The translations under genes and the position numbers were made by a program. Positions 7,578 through 13,207 of a stretch of 15,729 nucleotides of DNA are shown piece by piece. Origin of the DNA: AC-32 sp046726435 (GTDB taxonomy: Bacteria > Actinomycetota > Thermoleophilia > Gaiellales > Gaiellaceae); contig JBKPAM010000172.1 of assembly GCA_046726435.1 (NCBI GenBank), positions 1 to 15,729 of the forward strand, read 5' to 3'. Within the stretch, counting starts at the first letter, position 1, and every line of letters begins with the position of its first letter. The notes under the pieces are model-generated. The model worked only from the letters and a program-made list of their open reading frames with translations. It was not told where the DNA came from and did no database searches.

Positions 7578-8240
7578 AAGGCCGCTCAGGCGCAGCCGCC
7601 GGAACGATCCGACACGGACGCCGACCGCGACCTCACCGCCAGGGTCCCGAAGGCCACCGCCGCCGCGCTTGCCGTCGCCGCCCTCGCCTTTGGCCTGTGG
7701 AAGGTGGGAGCCGTCATCATCCTCCTGCTCCTCGCCCTCGCCTTCGCGGCCGCGATCCGACCCGGCGTCGAGTGACTCCGCCGACACCGCGTCCCCGAGC
7801 CCCTCGCGGTCCTCCTTCACTTCCTCGTCGTCGGCGGAGCAATCGCGCTGCTCGTGTGGCTGGCTGTGCCACCGGCGCTCCATCAGATCGGGCATGCGCT
7901 CCACCAGAACGGTGTCGCCGGCACGCCGCAGGTTCATCCAGGAGTCCGCGACCGCGTGCTGGCATGGCTCCAGCAGCACCTCCACCAGCTGCCCACGGGG
8001 AGGGAGCTCGTCCACCCGGTCGCCACCTACGGGCACAGGGCGGGCGAGGCGGTCGTCGCGATCTTCTTCACGGTCGCCGCCACCTGGTAGTGCGTGTGAG
8101 AGCGAGACGCGATCATCACGCTGCTGACCGCGCTCGCACCGGAGTTGAAGCGCCAACAGGCACGCGAGACCTACCTCGCCATCGACCGCCGCGTCGGCGC
8201 GTACATCCGGCTTCGCTTCCTGATGGTGTTCGCGGCCGTT
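7575..8240 (+). pseudogene. AI-2E/PerM-family transporter remnant with three in-frame stops
   Basis: The AI-2E exporter/PerM family are polytopic membrane proteins of about 350 aa. A single frame from GTG 7575 shows the N-terminal half: TM segment VGAVIILLLLALAFAAAI, then RPGVE, a TGA at 7773 where family members have Trp, and LRRHRVPEPLAVLLHFLVV continuing into IALLVWLAVPPAL. The linker has GVRDRVLAWLQQHL and AVVAIFFTVAATW. TAG (8088) and TGA (8097) then follow, and the frame resumes with ERDAIITLLTALAPELKRQ and RRVGAYIRLRFLMVF. Similarity fades near 8240 and the C-terminal pore half is absent. Three stops with no frameshift, plus a missing end, indicate a decayed gene. It follows the rhomboid gene by about 45 nt. 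No ribosome site is evident. Confidence 0.8.
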
Positions 8241-8346
8241 CACCTCGGCCGTGGCGACGCTCATCGACGTCCTCGCGCTCGGGCGCGATCCACCAACCGC
8301 GCAACCTCGCCGGTCGCTCCGCCTGCGTCGCTGACATATTTTCAGC

Positions 8347-9300
8347 TTGCCTCGTGCTGAGACGCGCTCCGGCTGGGAAGCCGCGGATCCACCGCAGCGA
8401 CCGGTGCTGTTCGTCAACCCGAAGTCCGGCGGCGGCAAGGCGACGCACGCCGCCCTCTTCGACCAGGCACGGCTGCTCGGAATTCAGGCAATCGTGATGC
8501 AGCCGGACCAAACGCTTGCGAGGATGGCCGATGAGGCCATTGAGCGCGGCGCGGATGCGCTAGGCGTCGCCGGCGGCGACGGATCCCTCGCCGTGGTCGC
8601 GGCGGCCGCGCTCACGCACGGACTTCCTTTCGTCTGCATTCCGGCAGGCACCCGCAACCACTTCGCGCTCGATCTCGGAGTCGATCGCGACGACCTCGTC
8701 GGCTCGCTCGACGCGTTCACTGACGGCGTCGAGCGGCGGATCGACGTGGCCGACGTGAAAGGCCGCCTCTTTCTCAACAACGTGTCGCTCGGAATCTACG
8801 GAGACGCGGTTCAGCAGCCGACCTACCGCGACGCCAAGGCCCACACGCTGGTGGAGACGGCAGCGGAAGTGCTGGGGCCGAGTGCGGCCACGGTCGACCT
8901 CCAGCTCGTGGACGACAACGGCCGCGCGCACCGCAACCCCGCCGTCGTGCTCGTGTCGAACAACGCCTACTCGCTCGATCCGGCGCGCGCGGCCGGTACC
9001 CGGCCCACGCTCGACAGCGGGGAGCTCGGGATCGTCGTCCTCGACAGGCCACGCGCCGGCCAAGGCCCGGGGCGAGCGTGGACCGCGACGCGTCTCGAGG
9101 TGAGCATCGGCGCGCCGGTGCACGCCGGAATCGACGGCGAGGCGGTCGAGTTCACCCCACCCCTTGAGTTCGTCATCTGGCCGAGCGCGCTCCGGGTCAG
9201 GATCGCCCGCCGCCACCCAGGCTTGTCACCGTCGGGACGGTTGACGTCGAGAGCCAGGCCCCTGAACGCCGAAACCCGCCGCTCGACGGGCTTCGGCTAG
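8347..9300 (+). CDS. Diacylglycerol kinase-family lipid kinase (DagK_cat), copy 1
   Basis: A cytosolic, membrane-associated lipid kinase of the DagK/YegS/BmrU family, which phosphorylates diacylglycerol or a related lipid with ATP. Motifs, numbered from the TTG at 8347: VNPKSGGGK (residues 23-31), the nucleotide loop AGGDGS (75-80), and PAGTRNHFA (99-107). Downstream are NNVSLGIYGDAV and the C-terminal beta-sandwich with VHAGIDGEAVEF. The final 20 residues (RRHPGLSPSG onward) are basic and not obviously conserved. The start is ambiguous. TTG 8347 follows an AT-rich patch (CATATT at 8335-8340, six bases before it), while GTG 8404 begins exactly at the conserved strand VLFVNPKSG. No Shine-Dalgarno site supports either. 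It shows the same family architecture as the kinase at 14756 but little overall identity to it. Confidence 0.9.
   Translation: MPRAETRSGWEAADPPQRPVLFVNPKSGGGKATHAALFDQARLLGIQAIVMQPDQTLARMADEAIERGADALGVAGGDGSLAVVAAAALTHGLPFVCIPAGTRNHFALDLGVDRDDLVGSLDAFTDGVERRIDVADVKGRLFLNNVSLGIYGDAVQQPTYRDAKAHTLVETAAEVLGPSAATVDLQLVDDNGRAHRNPAVVLVSNNAYSLDPARAAGTRPTLDSGELGIVVLDRPRAGQGPGRAWTATRLEVSIGAPVHAGIDGEAVEFTPPLEFVIWPSALRVRIARRHPGLSPSGRLTSRARPLNAETRRSTGFG
8383..8406 (+). repeat. 24-bp imperfect direct repeat, copy 2
   Basis: Matches 7554-7577 at 21 of 24 positions. It ends at the GTG (8404) that is the alternative start codon of the lipid kinase. Confidence 0.35.
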
Positions 9301-9312
9301 CGGCAGGCAGTA

Positions 9313-9328
9313 CACGTCAGGAGACGTG
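9313..9328. terminator. Small hairpin between convergent genes
   Basis: CACGTC, AGGA, GACGTG form a perfect 6-bp stem with a 4-nt loop. It overlaps the stop codon of the minus-strand DUF1269-like gene and lies 13 nt after the lipid kinase stop. On the plus strand it is followed by GAGCTTTTCCTT, so it could terminate the kinase transcript. The stem is short, hence low confidence. Confidence 0.35.
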
Positions 9329-9925
9329 GAGCTTTTCCTTCAGCTTTCCAACGCGCTCGTCAACGTTTGCGTGGATCTCGGCCTTGCGCTTCTCGTGCAG
9401 CTCTCGGCGCGCTTCGCGCGCGGCAGCGTCAGCAGCCTCTTCCGCCGCCTCGAGCTCGCCCATGACCTCGCCAACCGGGCGGCGAGTAACCTCGCCCCCC
9501 AGCTTGTACATCTCCGCGTCGATCACCTCAACCGCCGGCTCCTCCACACTCGCAATAACAGCCGTCGTTCCGGGCGGAATCGCCCTGCCGAGAACCGTGA
9601 GCGCCTCATCCGACGTCACGGCGCGATCGACGTCGAACGCGCCGCCCATCAGCGCGCCGCCGCCCCAGCCGACAAGAACACCGAGTGGGCCGCCCAAGAC
9701 GCCGATGAGCATCCCGATCAGCGAGCCACTCGCCATGCCGACGAGCTCGTCGTTGTCGATGCTCTCGGGGATGCGCAGCTTTCCCTCTTCCGTGCGTTCC
9801 ACGATGGCCGCGGACTCGAGCCCGATGCGACCCTCGGCGCTGCATTCCTTCAGCACGCTCAACGCCTGGTAGGCCTTGCTCGGCTCCGTGAAGCCGACGA
9901 CCACCACGTTTTCGACCTCAGTCAT
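9317..9925 (-). CDS. DUF1269-like membrane-associated protein
   Basis: A 202-aa protein. The N-terminal 60 residues form an alpha/beta segment (ENVVVVGFTEPSKAYQALSV) followed by a Gly-rich hydrophobic hairpin at about residues 63-96 (SGSLIGMLIGVLGGPLGVLV, then GWGGGALMGGAF). The spacing of its glycines suggests two packed transmembrane helices. Next come a soluble part (PPGTTAVIASVEEPAVEVID) and a long charged C-terminal helix from residue 150 onward (ELEAAEEAADAAAREARREL) that could form a coiled coil. This organisation matches DUF1269 proteins, whose function is not established and which are often linked to stress conditions. The ATG at 9925 has GAAGGGAG upstream. It is transcribed alone from TGGCAG-box promoter P5 and is convergent with the lipid kinase. 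Confidence 0.85.
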   Translation of the reverse strand: MTEVENVVVVGFTEPSKAYQALSVLKECSAEGRIGLESAAIVERTEEGKLRIPESIDNDELVGMASGSLIGMLIGVLGGPLGVLVGWGGGALMGGAFDVDRAVTSDEALTVLGRAIPPGTTAVIASVEEPAVEVIDAEMYKLGGEVTRRPVGEVMGELEAAEEAADAAAREARRELHEKRKAEIHANVDERVGKLKEKLHVS

Positions 9926-9956
9926 GCTCGCTCCCTTCGCTAGAAGATCCCTGCCA

Positions 9957-9974
9957 ACGCACTGTTCCGTGCGT
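9957..9974. promoter_or_regulatory. Palindrome overlapping the P5 -10 region
   Basis: ACGCAC, six bases, GTGCGT: a perfect 6-bp inverted repeat spanning the -10-like hexamer (9961-9966) and part of the spacer of promoter P5. It is well placed for a repressor to block this one promoter. No equivalent palindrome occupies that position in the other four copies. Confidence 0.4.
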
Positions 9975-10014
9975 CACTGCCACGCCACTGCCACGTCGCG
10001 GGGCGCCGCTGCCG
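9961..10014 (-). promoter_or_regulatory. Triple TGGCAG-box promoter of the DUF1269-like gene (copy P5)
   Basis: On the minus strand: CGGCAG at 10014-10009, TGGCAG at 9993-9988 (21 bp later), TGGCAG at 9982-9977 (11 bp later), ten bases, then AACAGT at 9966-9961. A leader of roughly 30 nt precedes the ATG at 9925. An extra TGGCAG lies at 9956-9951, out of register. Confidence 0.68.
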
Positions 10015-10034
10015 CCACAGCGTCCGCCGCGCCG

Positions 10035-10079
10035 CGGGTCGCACCGTGTTCGCAGGGCGGCGCGAAAGGTGGCGACCCG
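10035..10079. other. Nested intergenic hairpin
   Basis: Outer arms CGGGTCGC (10035-10042) and GCGACCCG (10072-10079) pair perfectly over 8 bp. ACC/GGT adds three pairs after a 1-nt bulge. Inner arms TTCGC (10049-10053) and GCGAA (10062-10066) add five more around an 8-nt loop. It lies in the 260-bp gap between the DUF1269-like and 71-aa genes, just upstream of promoter P5, and has no T-run on either side. It could be a structured RNA, a repeat element or a terminator without U-tail. Confidence 0.4.
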
Positions 10080-10185
10080 TGACTAGTGACGCGCTAACGC
10101 GCCGCATTTCTTCGTTTCAGGAAGTGTCTCGCCGCGTGCTTGAAGCCAGGAACGAGTCTTCCAATGCTCAGCTGAGGCCGAGAAC

Positions 10186-10401
10186 CTAGAAAGGCACCTT
10201 GTCGTCGGCGGGTTCGTCGTCGCATCTGAGCCGCTCAAGCTCCTCGTCCGACGGCCTGTCGACCTCCAGGGCATACCCTAGTTCCGCAGCGAGCTGCTTC
10301 GCCTGGCTTCGGCTCATCCAGCCGTGCTCCTCATAGTTCTGAGGCTCATCGCTTCGAACCACGATGACCGGCCCCACGTCCTCGTCGAGTTCATCGGGCA
10401 T
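10186..10401 (-). CDS. Small acidic hypothetical protein (71 aa)
   Basis: ATG 10401 is preceded by AAGGG with a 7-nt spacer, a good ribosome site that decides the start; the open frame extends further upstream but only as composition. The product begins MPDELDEDVGPVIVVRSDEP. It has one probable helix (GWMSRSQAKQLAAELGYALE, residues 27-46) and a very acidic tail (CDDEPADDKVPF). It has no membrane segment. The WMSRSQAKQLAAELG stretch is reminiscent of small DNA- or protein-binding helices, but I do not recognise the family. It starts 57 nt beyond the stop of the DUF4238-like fragment on the same strand, so they could share a transcript. Confidence 0.65.
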   Translation of the reverse strand: MPDELDEDVGPVIVVRSDEPQNYEEHGWMSRSQAKQLAAELGYALEVDRPSDEELERLRCDDEPADDKVPF

Positions 10402-10457
10402 GTCTTCACCCTTGAGGATCACGTATCGCTCACCCACGCAAGGTGGTCGGTCTCGAT

Positions 10458-10890
10458 CTAGATGCGCGCTGGGAGGCTCAGCATCCTCGTCAAGCGCTCC
10501 GTATCTGAGAGCAGATGCTGCTTCGCCCCCGCGAGGATCTCTTCCTCGGACAGCTTCCCCTTCGGGTCGACCGGGATCTGACCGGTTCGCCGGTACTCGT
10601 CGAGGATCTTGTGCGTGTTCCCTTCGCGCCAGGCCATCCACCTTGGTCCCCTGACGAGCTGGTAACCGAAGAACGCCGCGAGCCTTCCTCGGTCGTCCAG
10701 GTCGAGCGGCCAGCGGTCGACAAGCGATCGCAGCACCGGGGCGGCCACACCCTCGAGTTGCGAGAGCGGCCACTCGACGCGGGCGCGATGGGACAGCCGC
10801 CAGCGGGCGCTTACGCGTAGCGGAACTCGCCGGTCGAAAGTTCTCGCCCAAGCGGCCGCCTCGAAAGCGGCTTGGTCCGTTGAGAGCAGA
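10458..10890 (-). pseudogene. DUF4238-like protein, central fragment
   Basis: The frame encodes VEWPLSQLEGVAAPVLRSLV followed by DRWPLDLDDRGRLAAFFGYQ and LVRGPRWMAW. That pattern, a helix ending in APVLRxLV, then WPLDxxDRxxLAxFxxxQxxRGPR, is what I recall of the middle of DUF4238 proteins (about 250-350 aa, function not established). The N-terminal motif expected in the family is not found; the upstream sequence runs straight into the 3' end of paaD. The C-terminal half is also missing: the frame stops at TAG 10458 after RLTRMLSLPARI. No start codon with a ribosome site is visible. I read it as a fragment cut at both ends. A short intact gene of unrelated function is possible. Confidence 0.5.
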
Positions 10891-10893
10891 TCC

Positions 10894-11442
10894 TTAGATC
10901 GTCTTGAACTGCTCGAACGGCTGGCGGCAGCTGCGGCAATACCGCAGCGAGCGGCACGGGGTCGGGCCGAAGATGTTTTCCAGCGCGGTATCTCGGGAGC
11001 CGCAGTACGGACAGCGGAAGCCGTTCGACTGCAGCTGGACGAGCTGCGGCGCGGCTGCCTCTCTGGGGGCCGGGGGCGCGAACCCCGACGCCCGCAGCTT
11101 CTCGCGGCCCTCGGGCGTGATGCGGTCGGTCGACCACGAGTCGTCGAGGACGACCTCGACCTCGGGCTCGGCCCCGAGCTGGGCGATGCGCTCCGCCATC
11201 CGCTCGCGCATCGCCTCCAGGGCCGGGCAGCCGAGGAACGTCGGCGTGAACTCGACGTGGACGCGCCGCCCGTCGACGCGGACGTCTCGCACAACGCCGA
11301 GGTCGACGACCGAGATCACCGGGATCTCCGGGTCCGGAACCTCCGCAAGCGCCTCCCAGACCTGATCCGCGGTTAGGACGGCCCCACGGGCAAAGCCCGT
11401 ACGGCCTCTAGGGTCGGCGCCGCCGAGTCGGCGCCTTACCAC
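10894..11442 (-). CDS. paaD: Phenylacetyl-CoA epoxidase subunit PaaD (MIP18/DUF59 plus Zn ribbon)
   Basis: PaaD is needed for a working PaaABC(E) epoxidase and is thought to help iron-sulfur or metal assembly. The MIP18/DUF59 core shows EVPDPEIPVISVVDLGVVRD (residues 34-53) and FTPTFLGCPALEAM with the conserved GCP. The C-terminus is a Cys-rich zinc-ribbon-like module (CPYC at 144-147, C163, C169, C172) ending QPFEQFKTI. There is no ATG near the homology. The only good start is GTG 11442, which overlaps the paaC stop codon region (GTGGTAA) and suggests translational coupling. This gives 182 aa with about 22 unusual basic N-terminal residues encoded by a palindromic element (see 11380-11409). 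It is last in the operon and no paaE follows. Confidence 0.92.
   Translation of the reverse strand: MVRRRLGGADPRGRTGFARGAVLTADQVWEALAEVPDPEIPVISVVDLGVVRDVRVDGRRVHVEFTPTFLGCPALEAMRERMAERIAQLGAEPEVEVVLDDSWSTDRITPEGREKLRASGFAPPAPREAAAPQLVQLQSNGFRCPYCGSRDTALENIFGPTPCRSLRYCRSCRQPFEQFKTI
11380..11409. repeat. Palindromic repeat element, copy 1 (paaC/paaD junction)
   Basis: Structure: GGCC, CC, ACGGGC, AAA, GCCCGT, AC, GGCC, TCT. It matches 13802-13831 at 26 of 30 positions. Two of the four differences are a compensatory pair (A-T here, G-C there) in the stem. Here it lies inside the 5' end of paaD and is read in frame. Confidence 0.65.
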
Positions 11443-12026
11443 GTCGTCCCCGCCGGCTGCGAGCGGCGCACGCTTGTCATCACGTCCCAGAGCCCCGCCA
11501 GCTCGTCGGTGTGGCCGTCGCGGAGCGAGGGGTCGAGCACAGCCTCCGCCAGCGGGCGCAGCTCCTCGAGGGCGGCGGTGAAGCGCGGCTCGTCCTTCAG
11601 CCGCTCGAGCCACATCTCGGCGTGCAGCCGGTGGTAGACCTCCTCGCGGTCGATCTTCGCCGCGAGGCCGGCGACCTCCGCGTCGTCCGACGCCTTGAGC
11701 TGCACGAGCCGCTCCGCGTCCGCCTGCTCGTACAGGACGTGGCGGGCGATCGTGTGCTCCCAGTCCGGGAGCCGCAGCTCCACGAGCCGCGCGCAGCGGA
11801 ACTCGTCCGGCTTGCGGTCGAAGGCGAGCTCGTCCGCGGTCGTGCCCAGGTCGCGCGCGGCCAGCTCGTACAAGGCCCGCGCGTGCCCGATCTCGTTCTG
11901 CGCGATCGACGAGAAGGCGACGTCCTCCTCGAGGAAGGGCGCGATCCCCGTCCACTCGGAATCCCGCCAGCCGAGGATCAGCTCGTCGTCAGCGATCGCC
12001 AGCAGCAGCTCGGCTCGTGCCTGCAC
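11436..12026 (-). CDS. paaC: Phenylacetyl-CoA epoxidase subunit PaaC
   Basis: The second ferritin-like subunit of the multicomponent phenylacetyl-CoA 1,2-epoxidase; in the E. coli enzyme it is a structural partner of PaaA. At 196 aa it is about 50 shorter than E. coli PaaC (about 248 aa), mostly toward the C-terminus. Four-helix landmarks are LLLAIADDELILGWRDSEW (residues 7-25), APFLEEDVAFSSIAQNEIGH (29-48), PDWEHTIARHVLYEQADAE (87-105) and KIDREEVYHRLHAEMWLERL (124-143). EIGH and EVYH look like intact ExxH metal ligands, which E. coli PaaC lacks. The start is GTG 12026 with AAGGAGG nine bases upstream, inside the end of paaB (38-nt overlap). The stop overlaps the paaD start. Confidence 0.93.
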   Translation of the reverse strand: MQARAELLLAIADDELILGWRDSEWTGIAPFLEEDVAFSSIAQNEIGHARALYELAARDLGTTADELAFDRKPDEFRCARLVELRLPDWEHTIARHVLYEQADAERLVQLKASDDAEVAGLAAKIDREEVYHRLHAEMWLERLKDEPRFTAALEELRPLAEAVLDPSLRDGHTDELAGLWDVMTSVRRSQPAGTTW

Positions 12027-12282
12027 GCTCGCGTGCCTCCTTCAGCTTCTCCTTGAGCGGGTACCCGTCGACCCGGTGGTAGTTGCGGTTCAGCTCGTCG
12101 ACGAAGTCGTCGATGCGCAGGATCGAGCCGCGCTCGACCACCCACAACGCCTCCGACTCGCCGCGGCGGCCGTACTGCTCGCGCGCGTACCACTCGGCGA
12201 AGCGCTCGTCCGGAGCCTCGATCGAGCCCGCGTGCTGGAACGCCTGGCCCTTCCGCTCCTGGCGAAAGACCTCCCAGATCAC
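11989..12282 (-). CDS. paaB: Phenylacetyl-CoA epoxidase subunit PaaB
   Basis: A 97-aa subunit of the PaaABC(D)E complex, close to the usual 95 aa. It opens VIWEVFRQERKGQAFQHAGS (the WEVFR...G..H.HAGS signature), followed by EAPDERFAEWYAREQYGRRG and ALWVVERGSIL. PaaB joins the PaaAC heterodimers into the larger complex. The start GTG 12282 overlaps the paaA stop as GTGA, so it is translationally coupled. The C-terminus (KEARERAGTSRAAAGDR) extends past the paaC start codon. Confidence 0.93.
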   Translation of the reverse strand: MIWEVFRQERKGQAFQHAGSIEAPDERFAEWYAREQYGRRGESEALWVVERGSILRIDDFVDELNRNYHRVDGYPLKEKLKEARERAGTSRAAAGDR

Positions 12283-13181
12283 GCTGCTTCGGCCAATACG
12301 ACCGAGCGAACCCAGGCCGAGTTCTCGCGCGCGCGGCGGCGCAGGTCGAGCCGGTCTTCCGTCTTCGGCCCGTGCCCGGTGACGACGTGCATCAGCTCGT
12401 CCCAGTCGGGCTCGGTGTAGAGCCAGCGGCCGCTCTCCTCGTCCTTGCGCAGCTCGGGGTCGGGCACGGTCAGCCCGAGCTCCCAGATCTGCGGCACGTA
12501 GCCGTCGAGGAACTGCTGGCGCGCCGCGTCGTTGCCCTGGCTCTTGATGCGCCAGACGACCATCGGGTCCTCGTCGGCCGGGATCGGGTTGCCGTGGAAC
12601 TGCATCAGCGGGCCCCACCAGCGATTCACTGCCTCCTGCACCAGCTCGCGCTGGTCGTCGGTGCCGTTCATCAGCGTCAGCACGACGTCGCGACCGTGGA
12701 GGATGTGGAACGACTCCTCCCAGCAGATCTTCTTCATGATCCGTGCATAGGGCGCGTACGAGCACTTGAGCAGCGCCTTCTGGCTGATGATCGCCGCCGC
12801 GTCGACGAGCCACGCGATCACACCGACGTCGCCCCAGGTCTTCGTCGGGTAGTGGAAGACGTTGTGGAACTTCGACTTGCCCGAGATCAGGTCCTCGAGA
12901 CATTGCTCGCGCGGCTTGCCGAGGTCCTCGACGACGCGGTAGATCAGCTGCGCGTGGCCGACCTCGTCCTGCACCTTCGCGGTCAGCGCGAGCTTCCGCT
13001 GCAGCGTCGGCGCGCGGAGGATCCACTCGCGCTCGGGGAGCACGCCCATCAGCTCCGAGTTCGCGTGCATCTCGATGAACTTCCGCAGCCGCGCGCGGTA
13101 CTCGTCGGGCATCCAGTCGGTTGTCTCGACCTGGCCGCCGTCCTGGACGTACTCGAGGAACTCTTTCTCGCGCGCTTCCAT
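12279..13181 (-). CDS. paaA: Phenylacetyl-CoA epoxidase catalytic subunit PaaA
   Basis: The diiron catalytic subunit (300 aa; about 309 in E. coli) that inserts one oxygen atom into the ring of phenylacetyl-CoA, the committing step of aerobic phenylacetate breakdown. The ferritin-like ligands are visible: Glu43 in HANSELMG, DEVGH (72-76) and EESFH (155-159). Other conserved stretches are HYPTKTWGDVGVIAWLVDAA and RWWGPLMQFHGNP. The ATG at 13181 lies directly beside the palindromic operator at 13185-13198. There is no Shine-Dalgarno site, and GACCGT lies six bases before the ATG, so the message may be leaderless. First gene of paaABCD, divergent from the TetR gene. Partners needed outside the window are PaaK (CoA ligase), PaaE (reductase) and the downstream PaaG/Z/F/H/J enzymes. 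Confidence 0.96.
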   Translation of the reverse strand: MEAREKEFLEYVQDGGQVETTDWMPDEYRARLRKFIEMHANSELMGVLPEREWILRAPTLQRKLALTAKVQDEVGHAQLIYRVVEDLGKPREQCLEDLISGKSKFHNVFHYPTKTWGDVGVIAWLVDAAAIISQKALLKCSYAPYARIMKKICWEESFHILHGRDVVLTLMNGTDDQRELVQEAVNRWWGPLMQFHGNPIPADEDPMVVWRIKSQGNDAARQQFLDGYVPQIWELGLTVPDPELRKDEESGRWLYTEPDWDELMHVVTGHGPKTEDRLDLRRRARENSAWVRSVVLAEAA

Positions 13182-13184
13182 GAC

Positions 13185-13198
13185 CGAACGGTCGTTAG
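13185..13198. promoter_or_regulatory. PaaR-like operator between paaA and the TetR gene
   Basis: CGAACGGTCGTTAG has pseudo-dyad arms AACG and CGTT. It fits the consensus CNAACGNNCGTTNG that I recall for Thermus thermophilus PaaR, the phenylacetyl-CoA-responsive TetR repressor of paa genes. It occupies most of the 26 bp separating the two start codons, so binding would block both genes. Confidence 0.75.
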
Positions 13199-13201
13199 GG
13201 T
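13196..13201 (+). promoter_or_regulatory. Leaderless -10 element of the TetR gene
   Basis: TAGGGT lies exactly six bases before the ATG at 13208, fitting the TANNNT-N6-start pattern of leaderless transcripts in actinobacteria. It overlaps the last bases of the operator. No Shine-Dalgarno site is present. Confidence 0.6.
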
Positions 13202-13207
13202 ACCACC

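Noticed and set aside
7773..8099. Recoding of TGA as Trp or selenocysteine in the transporter
   Set aside because: A TAG also interrupts the frame, the second TGA is not at an evident Trp position, the C-terminus is missing, and no insertion-type stem-loop is seen.
10083..10274. Minus-strand open frame of 63 codons beside the small acidic gene
   Set aside because: It overlaps the 71-aa gene in a different frame and has no ribosome site or motif.
11380..11409. Rho-independent terminator inside the paa operon
   Set aside because: There is no T-run, and it would cut paaD off from paaABC; a repeat element explains it better.
11443..11955. Upstream extension of the PaaD frame
   Set aside because: It overlaps paaC in another frame and has no homology; the GTG at 11442 overlapping the paaC stop is the sensible start.
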